In this document: piece by piece, positions 41,277 through 48,854 of the stretch | Layout: each line of letters starts with the position of its first letter | How positions within the stretch are numbered: the stretch's first letter is position 1 | Origin: an uncultured Prevotellaceae bacterium | Lineage (GTDB): Bacteria > Bacteroidota > Bacteroidia > Bacteroidales > Bacteroidaceae | Assembly (NCBI GenBank): GCA_946186505.1 | Contig: CAMHNI010000025.1 | Span: 1 to 49,101, forward strand | Direction: 5' to 3' | Length of the DNA stretch: 49,101 nucleotides | The notes under the pieces: model-generated | What the model was told of the DNA's origin: nothing | Databases searched by the model: none | What the model saw: the letters and a program-made list of their open reading frames with translations, nothing else | Translations under genes and position numbers: made by a program

Positions 41277-42578
41277 CTACTGTTTCAGGTATTCTTCGGT
41301 CTTGGTGTATAGTCCCGTCTGGGCGGAATGGGTGATGAACTTGCGATGCACCCATACACGTAGCTGATTCTTCGTTCCCTCCTTGCTCTTGCCCGACTCT
41401 AAGCGCAGAGCCTCCAGCTGGGCCTCGTTGAAGGTGTTGGGCAGCGAGTTGAGCATGTTCTTCGGGCCAGCCTTGGAAGCCTCCTGGATGCTGTCGTCGC
41501 CACCCTTCAGCATGTCCGAGAAGATTCTGAGCTTACTCCAAATATCTCGATAGAGGAGCCATTCCACCACCTCGCCCATCGACCGCGTCCACGTCTGACC
41601 ATTGAGCGCCCAGAGTATGCAGCCGGCCTTCCATGCCGAGACGAGCGCACGTTTCGACATGTCCCAGAGCACATCGTCGTCGGTCAGGTCGGCCATTGAG
41701 GCCATGTCCTCAGCCAGCTTGTCGGTCAGCTTATTCAGCGGACGGATGACGTAGCGCCCCTTGCAGAGGTCGAGTCGTGCCAGATACTCGTCCAGCTTCT
41801 TGTAGAACTCGTCGCTGTACTGTCCCTGCCGAGGTATGCGTCCACTTCGACTGCCACGTGGCTTGTAGGAGAAGACCATTCGTCCGAAGGTGCCGTTGAA
41901 CAGTTCGTTCTTGTAGAAACCCCGGGCAGCTACCGGAGTAGATGATATGGTCATGCAGACACGCAGGATGGGGTTGCCCGTCACGCCATCGGCCGTGGCT
42001 CTCATGGCACCCGCCTTGGCTCTGTCGTAGATGTTTCGCAGCATGTGCGAAACCTGCTTGTGTCCGCCGCAGAGTCCGTCGGCCATCTCCACCTCGGGCA
42101 GGTTGAAGTACTGCGTACGGCCGCCCAAGGTCTCACAGCCCATGGCGTTCAACAGGAAGCCTGCGCGCGTGGTGTCTGTCGGAGGGAAGAGGATGGCTGT
42201 GTCAGGACGGGCGGGCTTCTCTTTATTAGCCCCACGGGTCTTACTCAGTCTCGACCATTCCACCAGTTTTTTCATTTCCTCCTCGTCGTGCTTGCGGAAA
42301 TCACGGCAAATGGCTTCCACCAAGTTGCCCAATTGCCCCTTGTTGTTACCCGAATCGGCTACAAGATGGGCCATTTGCCCACACATTTCCTTCCAGGTAA
42401 GGTCGGGATACTGAAATTCTGCGCCGCTGATGTGTGCGCCAAGTACAGGGAAAAACATCGGAACCAGGGGTTCATACATGTCTTTCGAGGCCTGTGAGAG
42501 CAGCAATTTGATGCATTCTGTGCCCTTTCCGAGGTTAGGCATCTCGGGTGCCGTGCGTTTACTAATGTCGTATCTCAT
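41277..42578 (-). CDS. DUF3987-like protein of a replication module
   Basis: 433 residues, soluble. Layout recalls DUF3987: an early region with VADSGNNKGQLGNLV at the Walker A place, though the usual GxxGxGK is not present, then TAILFPPTDTTRAGFLLNAM, YFNLPEVEMADGLCGG, ISSTPVAARGFYKNELFNGTFGRMVFSY, and a helical C-terminus. In Bacteroidales islands such proteins sit next to CHC2 primases, as here, and are thought to be helicase or loader-like; the weak P-loop makes ATPase activity uncertain. Immediately upstream is an AT-rich inverted-repeat region. Confidence 0.6.
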   Translation of the reverse strand: MRYDISKRTAPEMPNLGKGTECIKLLLSQASKDMYEPLVPMFFPVLGAHISGAEFQYPDLTWKEMCGQMAHLVADSGNNKGQLGNLVEAICRDFRKHDEEEMKKLVEWSRLSKTRGANKEKPARPDTAILFPPTDTTRAGFLLNAMGCETLGGRTQYFNLPEVEMADGLCGGHKQVSHMLRNIYDRAKAGAMRATADGVTGNPILRVCMTISSTPVAARGFYKNELFNGTFGRMVFSYKPRGSRSGRIPRQGQYSDEFYKKLDEYLARLDLCKGRYVIRPLNKLTDKLAEDMASMADLTDDDVLWDMSKRALVSAWKAGCILWALNGQTWTRSMGEVVEWLLYRDIWSKLRIFSDMLKGGDDSIQEASKAGPKNMLNSLPNTFNEAQLEALRLESGKSKEGTKNQLRVWVHRKFITHSAQTGLYTKTEEYLKQ

Positions 42579-42615
42579 TGATTTTCAGCTTTTTAGATAA
42601 ATAATTCGTAACCGG

Positions 42616-42764
42616 CCATTACAATTACAGTTATTACAGTTGATATTTTTGGGGGTACCATTTCTTATATATTATATATAACTATCTATATATCAATAAG
42701 TTATATAGTATAATAAGAATGTAACACCCTCTTTTTTTTCATTGTAATGACTGTAATGTAATGG
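42616..42764. other. AT-rich stretch flanked by inverted repeats; possible replication origin or operator
   Basis: CCATTACAATTACAGTTATT (42616-42635, continuing) and its imperfect complement at 42740-42764 face each other; ATTACAGTT occurs twice in tandem in the left arm. Between them lie 60 bp of nearly pure A and T (TATATATTATATATAACTAT and similar, about 42664-42712). No gene is in it. It lies in front of the DUF3987-like and primase genes. Confidence 0.55.
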
Positions 42765-42775
42765 TTTCGGCTCAT

Positions 42776-42812
42776 TTTTTACCTTTTTACTTTTTTACCT
42801 TTTCACCTTTTC
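42776..42812. repeat. TTTTTACC-type low-complexity repeat
   Basis: Units such as TTTTTACC, TTTTTACT, TTTTCACC repeat with a period of 8-9 bp. The stop of the hypothetical gene at 42811 lies at its edge. A second copy is at 43215-43262. Confidence 0.8.
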
Positions 42813-43206
42813 ACTCTTCCTCTACCAGGCCCTCCAGCGCCCAGAGCAGTTCGTTGGCCACGTCAGTGGCATACTGGGCAACGTTGAATCCCGGGCCCGT
42901 ATGTATAGGCCGGAAGTTCGGGTGGTAGGTGCCATCGTCGCGGCGGGTGACGGTGATGTGCTCGCCCTCGTAGATGTGCGGGTTGCGCTTCACACGCTTC
43001 TGGCTGACGGTCTCCACGAAGGTCATCACCTCGTTGTAGTGGAACTCCTCGCAAGTCACGTCGCGGCGGAGCACGCCGTGGTAGTCCTTGCCCGCCTTCA
43101 TGCGGCTATCGCTGCGGAGGTAGGTCTTCACGTCCATGCAAAGTTCAGCGTTCTTGTTCCATCCCTGCTGTTCAGGGCTCTCGGTAATAATTATCGTTTG
43201 TTTCAT
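42811..43206 (-). CDS. hypothetical protein of the replication module
   Basis: 131 residues from ATG 43206 (MKQTIIITESPEQQGWNKNAELC). The N-terminus is a beta strand; the rest has charged residues and the phrases DYHGVLRRDVTCEEFHYNEVMTFVETV and YEGEHITVTRRDDGTYHPNFRP, an OB- or core-binding-like beta pattern. I do not recognise the family. It lies between TTTTTACC repeats, with an M15 peptidase gene upstream and a DUF3987-like gene downstream, all in the same direction. Confidence 0.7.
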   Translation of the reverse strand: MKQTIIITESPEQQGWNKNAELCMDVKTYLRSDSRMKAGKDYHGVLRRDVTCEEFHYNEVMTFVETVSQKRVKRNPHIYEGEHITVTRRDDGTYHPNFRPIHTGPGFNVAQYATDVANELLWALEGLVEEE

Positions 43207-43214
43207 AATTTTCA

Positions 43215-43262
43215 ATTATTTACTTTTTTACCTTTTTACTTTTTTACCTTTTTACCTTTTTC
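43215..43262. repeat. TTTTTACC-type low-complexity repeat, second copy
   Basis: Repeats of TTTTTACC/TTTTTACT between the hypothetical and the M15 gene, the same kind as at 42776-42812. One unit reaches the stop codon of the M15 gene. Confidence 0.85.
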
Positions 43263-43734
43263 AAATGACGTTAATGAGTGAAATCTTCCTGCGGTTGTTC
43301 TTGGGCCGCACGGCGAAGTGCAGCCAGTAGCCGCGGGCATTACGTTCCAGCAGCAGCTCGTCGAAGTCCTGGTGCCACTCGTCGCTGATATCGAGCAGCA
43401 GCGTGACGTAGCGCAGCAGCTGTTCCTTGCCCGCAACCCGCAGGTCGGCGGCGCAACCCGTCAGGTGGTTCGACGAAGGGCAGCCGCCTACCAGTCTGTT
43501 CAGTTCCTTGCAGCGGTATCCGCTATTGATGACGATCGGGTCGTCGCCCTCGCCGTAGCGTTCGTTCCATCGCTGGCGCAGCATCTCCAGCCATTGGCAC
43601 ACCCTGGTCAGGTTCTCCGTCACCTGCTCCCCCGGCTGCGTCTGCCGCTGCCGGTCCAGGTATCCCAGCTTCACGCTTGTACGTGTCATCTCTTCGAGCG
43701 TAAAATGAGGTGTCAAATAAATATTCTTTGCCAT
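43261..43734 (-). CDS. M15-family peptidase (D-Ala-D-Ala carboxypeptidase/endolysin-like)
   Basis: 157 residues, no signal peptide. Zinc ligands of M15A are visible: His90 and Asp97 in SSNHLTGCAADLR, and His139 in YWLHFAV; SGYRCKELNRLVGG leads to the site. It would cut peptide bridges of peptidoglycan. Without export signal it is probably released or acts as in phage-like elements. Such genes often accompany DUF3987 modules in Bacteroidales. A -7 box with palindrome lies in front. Confidence 0.85.
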   Translation of the reverse strand: MAKNIYLTPHFTLEEMTRTSVKLGYLDRQRQTQPGEQVTENLTRVCQWLEMLRQRWNERYGEGDDPIVINSGYRCKELNRLVGGCPSSNHLTGCAADLRVAGKEQLLRYVTLLLDISDEWHQDFDELLLERNARGYWLHFAVRPKNNRRKISLINVI

Positions 43735-43773
43735 TTTGTTTTCCTTTCTTTTTAATTGTTATTACTTGCTTGT

Positions 43774-43799
43774 TCAAACGTTTGACGAGGACAAAATTA
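43774..43799 (-). promoter_or_regulatory. M15 gene promoter with a palindrome over the transcription start
   Basis: Minus-strand TAATTTTG (CAAAATTA at 43792-43799) and, 6-18 bp downstream, the perfect 12-bp palindrome TCAAACGTTTGA (43774-43785), which a repressor could occupy. Confidence 0.6.
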
Positions 43800-43840
43800 G
43801 GCATAATTATTTGTAGGAATATGGCTTTGAAAGAGGCCGT

Positions 43841-43910
43841 CTCTAACATTCTCCAACTTTCTCTGAAATTCTCTGTTTTTCTCTGATATTCTCCGTTTTT
43901 CCCTCCTTTA
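43841..43910. repeat. 10-bp phased array CTCTGATATT, seven units
   Basis: Consecutive units of exactly 10 bp: CTCTAACATT, CTCCAACTTT, CTCTGAAATT, CTCTGTTTTT, CTCTGATATT, CTCCGTTTTT, CCCTCCTTTA. Adjacent units pair into 20-bp superunits. A 10-bp period places the T-runs on one face of the DNA. It lies upstream of the M15 promoter and before a terminator for the next minus-strand operon. Confidence 0.8.
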
Positions 43911-43922
43911 AGGCACAAAAAA

Positions 43923-43951
43923 AGCATCAGAACCTCGTCGACTCTGATGCT
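43923..43951 (-). terminator. terminator of the 44427-43982 operon
   Basis: AGCATCAGA (43923-43931) pairs with TCTGATGCT (43943-43951); on the minus strand it is followed by a run of seven T. Confidence 0.82.
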
Positions 43952-43981
43952 TGCTATAATGCTGTAATGCTCTCTGCAGAC

Positions 43982-44455
43982 TTACTTCTTATAGTATTTC
44001 ATAAACGTCTTAATGCTGAATCCATCACCGCTGGGCATTCCCATTCGTACCAACTCCGTATAAGCCGTTTCTGCACTCTGTGGCAGATAGATCTTTTCCT
44101 CTGATTCCAACTTCGTAAGATACTTACAAATCTCCTGTATGCCCTGACGAGTCACAAGTTTCTTTACCTGTTCGTGAACATTTCGTTCCTCTTCTCCGGT
44201 TAAAGCCGGGTGGATGAATTTGAAAAGTTCCTCATCGCTAAGAGTTGTAGTTGACGGTTCTGCTTTCTTTTCTATTTGTTTGTCTGCATCTATTTGTTGC
44301 ACAGGCGATTGTTTTACCGTAGCTCCAGGCATTGCAAACACACAACCACTAATGGGGCCTGTAAACACTTGACAATTCTCATTGGTCTGGTATACCGTTG
44401 GGTTCTCCAACTCCAGTTTCTTTTTTTCATCCTTCATTATCCGATCCTCCACCAT
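43982..44455 (-). CDS. hypothetical protein with C-terminal helical domain
   Basis: 157 residues from ATG 44455; an internal ATG at 44437 is also possible. The N-terminal half looks flexible (ENPTVYQTNENCQVFTGPISGCVFAMPGATVKQ), the C-terminal half (about 70-157) is helical: SDEELFKFIHPALTGEEERNVHEQVKKLV and SGDGFSIKTFMKYYK. I do not recognise the fold. Its start overlaps the end of the HARE-HTH gene by 29 bp, and both end at a shared terminator, so they are one operon and likely act together. Confidence 0.75.
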   Translation of the reverse strand: MVEDRIMKDEKKKLELENPTVYQTNENCQVFTGPISGCVFAMPGATVKQSPVQQIDADKQIEKKAEPSTTTLSDEELFKFIHPALTGEEERNVHEQVKKLVTRQGIQEICKYLTKLESEEKIYLPQSAETAYTELVRMGMPSGDGFSIKTFMKYYKK

Positions 44456-45014
44456 TAAATTCCGATTCTGTTATCGCGCCATTAAAAATCTGACTATTGC
44501 TTATTTTCTGAATAATCTTCTTTGTTACCTTCTTGACGCTTTTCTGCTCCCTACGCTCAATCCAAACAAGTAGTTCTTCTTGTTCATCATCACGCCCTAG
44601 CTTCAATAAGACCTGCCGCACATAATCAGCATGTTTTCGCGAAACTCCAAATAGGTTCTTAGTAGCATTTACAAGTCGCCTCACAAAAGCATCCTCAGTT
44701 TTGATGGTCTTTAGTTCTTCTACTTTAGCTGAAAGCTGGGCCTGCAAATCTGATATTTGTTGGTCTTTCTTGACTAACTCTTCCTGATAAGAAATCAGTT
44801 CCCAACTTCCTTCCTCACCTGGTGTCGCCTTGAAAAACATCGGACTGGAATTCAGTTCACGACGTATTGTTGCTTTGATATCAACAGATTTTGTATTGTT
44901 GCCAATAAGTTTGATAGCAACAGGATATATCTGTTTTAACTGAGCCTTGCCGCCCAGCATTTCAAGAGCCTTTCTGACGGCCTCTTTATGAGTCATTTCA
45001 CCAGTTTTCTTCAT
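44427..45014 (-). CDS. HARE-HTH domain protein with coiled coil
   Basis: 195 residues from ATG 45014. The N-terminal 70 residues (MTHKEAVRKALEMLGGKAQLKQIYPVAIKLIG, IKATIRRELNSSPMFF, GSWELI) match the HARE-HTH (HB1/ASXL-type winged helix) fold, usually found in restriction or chromatin proteins. A coiled coil follows (about 75-110), then a second helical part around 115-155 and a basic tail. The earlier start at 45026 is inside the -7 box; ATG 44996 (MTHKEAV) is the alternative. With the overlapping downstream gene it forms a small operon of unknown function. Confidence 0.7.
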   Translation of the reverse strand: MKKTGEMTHKEAVRKALEMLGGKAQLKQIYPVAIKLIGNNTKSVDIKATIRRELNSSPMFFKATPGEEGSWELISYQEELVKKDQQISDLQAQLSAKVEELKTIKTEDAFVRRLVNATKNLFGVSRKHADYVRQVLLKLGRDDEQEELLVWIERREQKSVKKVTKKIIQKISNSQIFNGAITESEFNGGGSDNEG

Positions 45015-45023
45015 ACTGGCTTG

Positions 45024-45031
45024 CAAAGGTA
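45024..45031 (-). promoter_or_regulatory. -7 box of the HARE-HTH operon
   Basis: Minus TACCTTTG (CAAAGGTA at 45024-45031), only 10 bp before ATG 45014, so the leader is very short. A 50-bp stretch upstream holds repeated GGATCC/GATC motifs (45041-45080) of unclear meaning. Confidence 0.55.
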
Positions 45032-45137
45032 AGAAAAAAGCAGATCAACACCGATCGTTGGATCCATGACGGATCCATTTTTGATCTTTATTAACTATTC
45101 CGTTGTCTCCTCGCCTGCTAATAATTATTAAATAATA

Positions 45138-45188
45138 AGTCACAAAACGGCAAGAATTTGGAAATTTGCCGATTTGTGACTATCTTTG
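45138..45188 (+). promoter_or_regulatory. AbiE promoter with overlapping inverted-repeat operator
   Basis: TTTG 45157-45160, 20 bp, TATCTTTG 45181-45188. AGTCACAAAACGGCAA (45138-45153) and TTGCCGATTTGTGACT (45166-45181) form a 16-bp inverted repeat with one mismatch around the -33 box. AbiEi antitoxins are known to repress their own promoters by binding inverted repeats. Confidence 0.75.
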
Positions 45189-45209
45189 CATCATCTTAAA
45201 GTTATTGCA

Positions 45210-45944
45210 ATGATAGGAGTCAGCGAGAAAATACTGAACTATGCAGCTGGGATGCAACAATTCTCAGTTGATGACATACCAGTTGATGTGTTTTCTGACA
45301 TCGATAGAAAAAAACTCAGCTGGTATCTGGGCAAATTATGCCGTAATGGCAAGTTGCGCAGAATTGGCCGTGGGGTGTATACGTTGCAGTCTGCCAACAC
45401 TTTTCATGTGAAAGCAAATACCAAGGCTCGCTCTTTATACCGCTCCTTATCCGGACAGTATCCTTTTGCTGATTTTTGTGTATATAATGCCAATGTCATT
45501 ACGCCTCTTTTGCACGACATGATGCCAAACAACACGCTTTATGTCGAGACAAATCGAGATACAATACAAAGTGTATTCGACATGCTGCTTCCAAAGTATA
45601 ATGGGCGCATATTCCTGGCGCCAACGAAGGAGATTGCAACAACATACATAGATTTCAGCAAAGAAAACATCATCGTGAAGCCACTGGTGACAGAGGCCCC
45701 GTTGGACCTCGACGGCAAGGTGCCTGTGCCTACACTCGAGAAACTGCTTGTTGATACCAGAGTAGATGCAGATTTCTATTATCTACACGGCTATGAGAAT
45801 CTGGAGATGCTGCGGACTGCCATCAACCATTACGATGTCAACAGGAATCGCCTGCTAAGATATGCCGACCGCAGGAATGCAAAAGACTCCATACAGAATG
45901 ATTTAGAGACTATCAAGAATAATGATACAGAAAGAATGCTTTGA
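45210..45944 (+). CDS. abiEi: AbiEi-type antitoxin (type IV toxin-antitoxin)
   Basis: 244 residues from ATG 45210. The N-terminal winged helix (about 5-55: FSVDDIPVDVFSDIDRKKLSWYLGKLCRNGKLRRIGRGVYTL) is the AbiEi_4-type DNA-binding part; the rest is the antitoxin domain with repeats of strands (FADFCVYNANVITPLLHDMM, TLYVETNRDTIQSVF). It represses the operon and counteracts the nucleotidyltransferase toxin. It overlaps the toxin gene by 23 bp. Together these give phage abortive infection or element stability in other bacteria. Confidence 0.85.
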   Translation: MIGVSEKILNYAAGMQQFSVDDIPVDVFSDIDRKKLSWYLGKLCRNGKLRRIGRGVYTLQSANTFHVKANTKARSLYRSLSGQYPFADFCVYNANVITPLLHDMMPNNTLYVETNRDTIQSVFDMLLPKYNGRIFLAPTKEIATTYIDFSKENIIVKPLVTEAPLDLDGKVPVPTLEKLLVDTRVDADFYYLHGYENLEMLRTAINHYDVNRNRLLRYADRRNAKDSIQNDLETIKNNDTERML

Positions 45945-47007
45945 AAAAGAATGGATCGACAAGGTCTGTTCATCACATAAGTTCAAACACCCAGAATTGG
46001 TTGAGAAGGTCATCCGTGCCTTCTCGCTTTTGGAAATGCTTGTCAAAGAGGGATGTCCGTTGACGTTCAAGGGCGGAACCAGCCTTTTGCTTATTTTGGG
46101 TAGCGAGGCCCGTAGGCTCTCTATCGACATCGATGTGCTTTGCCCTCCTGGTACTGACATTGAACAATATCTTCAGAACTGCGACAAATATGGATTCACG
46201 GATTGCAAGGTCATCCGCCGTGAGAACAGAAACGGCAATATCCCCAAGGGACATTATAAATCATTCTTCGAAGTGGTCTATTCTGACCAGATAGAGGACT
46301 CTGTACTTCTTGATGTGCTCTATGAAGACAACCATTATCACAAAATCGAGGATAAAATTCTGTCACATCCATTTATCCAGACCGATGACAGCGAGACCAT
46401 TATCCACGTTCCATCAGTTGCCGATATGCTGGGTGACAAGTTGACAGCCTTCGCGCCCAATACTTGTGGCGTGCCATATTATAAAGGTACACATAACTCC
46501 ACCATCAACGTCGCCAAGCAGCTGCACGACGTTGGCAGGTTGTTTGATGCCGTCGAGGACATTGCCACAACGGCAGAGACCTTTAAGTCGATAGCTGTTG
46601 TTGAGTTGTCGTCCTATCGCGGAAAGGGAGAAGACCTCAGCATTGTTTATGATGACATCAGGAACACAGCACTTGCTTTGGCCACACGAGGAAAAGTTGA
46701 TCCCAACGAAGACTTTGAATTGCTGAAAGAAGGTGTGGATAAATTGAAGAGCCATATTTATGTTGGCAGGTACACCCTCGACATGGCAATCAGTGATGCC
46801 TCCAAAGCAGCCTATCTGGCCACTGTCATCCAATACGGTCTGAACAAAATCGAGAAGTATTCTGGCAACTCCGCTGAGCTGAAGAATATAACCATCAGTC
46901 CTGTTATCAGCAAAGGGGTGGCCAAGATTCGCCGCGGAAATCCTGAGGCGTATTATTATTGGTGCAAAATCAGTCAGATACTACAAGAGGTCATTCAAAC
47001 GCCTTGA
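45922..47007 (+). CDS. abiEii: AbiEii/AbiGii nucleotidyltransferase toxin
   Basis: 361 residues. The nucleotidyltransferase core shows FKGGTSLLL (Gly51-Gly-Thr-Ser54) and RLSIDIDVLCP (Ser67 with Asp69 and Asp71), the G-S-x-D-x-D arrangement needed for catalysis, followed by the ADKL-type region LGDKLTAFAPNT. It would modify a target such as tRNA or block it by GTP-dependent transfer, inhibiting growth when the antitoxin fails. All expected catalytic residues are kept. The end overlaps the convergent interrupted gene by 17 bp. Confidence 0.88.
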   Translation: MIQKECFEKEWIDKVCSSHKFKHPELVEKVIRAFSLLEMLVKEGCPLTFKGGTSLLLILGSEARRLSIDIDVLCPPGTDIEQYLQNCDKYGFTDCKVIRRENRNGNIPKGHYKSFFEVVYSDQIEDSVLLDVLYEDNHYHKIEDKILSHPFIQTDDSETIIHVPSVADMLGDKLTAFAPNTCGVPYYKGTHNSTINVAKQLHDVGRLFDAVEDIATTAETFKSIAVVELSSYRGKGEDLSIVYDDIRNTALALATRGKVDPNEDFELLKEGVDKLKSHIYVGRYTLDMAISDASKAAYLATVIQYGLNKIEKYSGNSAELKNITISPVISKGVAKIRRGNPEAYYYWCKISQILQEVIQTP

Positions 47008-47718
47008 TGACCTCTTCGTATTTCTTTATCCAATAAGCTCCGCGTTCTGCCTGATGATCCAATAGCAGCGACTTGTTAAACACTTTGCCTTTCGTCTCAT
47101 CCAAAGGCTTTTCCAAATGGATAAGCCAGTAGGTGCTGTCGCGTGTGGGCTTATAATCTGAAGTATGAGACGCCATTTCCGTTACCTGTTCACGAGTCTT
47201 CACCTGTGGTTTCAAACTGGAGATACGACAAAACTGAGCCTTCTTCGAGTCCTTGCCAAGAAACGCCAGCACATACTCTGCTCCCAACAATTTCGGCATT
47301 GAGAGAATTTTGCTGATGGGAAGTATGTAGGTATGCGACTTCTCAAACCATTCCCATTGCTCCTCTGAGCCTATTCGACCAACAAGTACATGATGAGGCT
47401 GTTCTGCCTGAATGGCACCATTGAAGTCCACCAACACCATTTCCTTATAAGCCTGGCGGATCTCTTCATTCTCCAGTTCCTCACGACGTTTTGGAGATCA
47501 TGGGGTCGGTTCTACTGATCATTTTTCTGCGTTGAAAATTTGGATGTTCGAGAATAAGTTCGTATCTTTGCCTTCGCATTTGAAAACAATTGAACCGATG
47601 GAAGTGCACAGGGAGTCAAGAACGATGTGTAATACAGAAACTTCAAAAGTGATCAGTAGAACCGACCCCATGATTCTCTTTGGGAGCCTTGGACAGCCCT
47701 GTTTTCTTCTTATTTTCC
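46991..47718 (-). pseudogene. unknown gene split by a MITE-like insertion
   Basis: The main part (46991-47440, 149 residues from ATG 47440; the frame is open to a TGA near 47497) encodes a soluble protein with VLVDFNGAIQAEQPHHVLVGRIGS and STYWLIHLEKPL, with no family I recognise. Upstream, beyond the inserted element, a frame with ATG 47718 (MENKKKTGLSKAPK) reads in the same direction. If the element and one copy of the TTTGG target repeat are removed, the two parts are one base out of frame, so either the N-terminal part is not connected or a small indel has also occurred. Confidence 0.5.
47495..47678. mobile_element. MITE-like element of about 184 bp with perfect 25-bp terminal inverted repeats and an internal promoter
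   Basis: ATCATGGGGTCGGTTCTACT and five more bases at 47497-47521 are the exact reverse complement of 47650-47674. TTTGG at 47490-47494 and 47679-47683 fits a 5-bp target duplication. The interior has no transposase. It holds a full promoter on the plus strand: TTTG 47539-47542, 20 bp, TATCTTTG 47563-47570. It interrupts the gene described at 46991-47718. Confidence 0.75.
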
Positions 47719-47744
47719 ATTATCTTATATTTTTAATTTGTTAA

Positions 47745-47871
47745 TTTAGGGCAGGTAGGGTATGTAGATTTCAAACTTTCACCCATGACCACCAGCAAGA
47801 ATTCCGGACTTCCAACCACTTATTATCTCAGGCTCTGAGTTTTCCGATTCTACTTGCCCTTCCTACCCCAA
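47745..47871. repeat. second, imperfect inverted-repeat element in the leader of the split gene
   Basis: Left arm TTTAGGGCAGGTAGGGTATG onwards (47745-47769) agrees with the complement of 47847-47871 at 19 of 25 positions. It lies between the possible promoter (minus TATTTTTG, CAAAAATA at 47898-47905) and ATG 47718, so it lengthens the leader. Could be an old MITE. Confidence 0.4.
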
Positions 47872-47947
47872 ACTTTATTCAAATCTCATTTCTGCTGCAA
47901 AAATAGTGCTTTGTCTTCTCACAAGCCTATAATTTTTTTGCTAACCA

Positions 47948-48412
47948 TCAGCAATTTTTATATTTGTATCCCCCTCTGATGCTGTTTATGTAGTCTTCTA
48001 CTTCTTTATATAGTTCAAACGACGAGATGCTCTTATATGCCACGGCGTCTTTACTGGGGTAGTTTTCGCCTTCCTCTATGGCTTTTATGCTATCGTACAT
48101 GCAAATATCTTGATATGGCATATTGTCCATCCCTCTGATTCGGAACTCACGAAGATACTTAGAATGCCAAATCACACCTTGAATCATGCCAAGTTCTACA
48201 TCTTGTCCAGCCTTCCAGGGGTATAAGGCGCCCTCTCCGGCCAAAATCATGAAGCGAGGCTCATTATGGTCGTGCATCTCTAATATCCGAATAGGGATTT
48301 TTTGACCGCATGAGTACTGGTTAATCACCTCCTGAGCATTCTCTGCATCAGCAATTTCTTCGGGATTGACATAGATTTCATCCCATACAAACTTAATTTT
48401 TGAATAAATCAT
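47948..48412 (-). CDS. hypothetical protein
   Basis: 154 residues, acidic, soluble, mostly beta with tyrosines (FVWDEIYVNPEEI, NEPRFMILAGEGALYPWKAGQDVELGM, KSISSFELYKEVEDYI). I do not recognise a family. A minus-strand -7 box TATTTTTG (CAAAAATA at 48494-48501) lies 82 bp before ATG 48412. Low G+C, like its island neighbours. No partner gene is close on the same strand. Confidence 0.65.
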   Translation of the reverse strand: MIYSKIKFVWDEIYVNPEEIADAENAQEVINQYSCGQKIPIRILEMHDHNEPRFMILAGEGALYPWKAGQDVELGMIQGVIWHSKYLREFRIRGMDNMPYQDICMYDSIKAIEEGENYPSKDAVAYKSISSFELYKEVEDYINSIRGGYKYKNC

Positions 48413-48753
48413 AATCTTTGTATATAAATGAATTACAGGTATTTATATTTATATTTTACATATTCATTACTAACACTTACCTCTTTTGGGTTGCAAAAAT
48501 AACTACCATAATTCAGAATCTAGCTGACCTAAAAAACTATCGTAGTAAATTTGAGGAGGTTCCTTAGATTTGGGTGTTTTTTGCGCAACTACCACAATGG
48601 GCCAATGAACTTTTTACTGCCTTGACCCTCCTTTGCTGTTCCTTGGGGGCTCCTTTTGTGAAATCAAGGGACGGTTTCGCCTGTCATTTTCTTTCACCCA
48701 TATTATCCGATTTTGATCAGGGAGCACCTTAATCGCTTTTTCAGGATAAAAGA

Positions 48754-48791
48754 GGGACGGGTGTCATGAGCGGCACTTGTCCCCCTTTTTT
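48754..48791 (+). terminator. hairpin with T-run
   Basis: GGGACGGGTG (48754-48763) can pair fully, including G-U pairs, with CACTTGTCCC (48774-48783), and CC plus a run of six T follows. It looks like a plus-strand terminator, but no plus-strand gene precedes it within the window. Confidence 0.5.
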
Positions 48792-48823
48792 GCTGCCTCC
48801 GAATCAAAAAACGCCCGATTTAT

Positions 48824-48854
48824 TTTGCGGGTTACGTAATATTTCGTATCTTTG
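48824..48854 (+). promoter_or_regulatory. consensus promoter reading out of the window
   Basis: TTTG 48824-48827, 19 bp, TATCTTTG 48847-48854. Downstream to 49101 no complete gene is visible; a small hairpin CACGC-TGAAAG-GCGTG lies near 49008-49020. Confidence 0.65.

Noticed and set aside
47532..47744. 70-codon plus-strand frame across the MITE-like element
   Set aside because: It crosses the element boundary and an inverted arm, so it is an accident of insertion.
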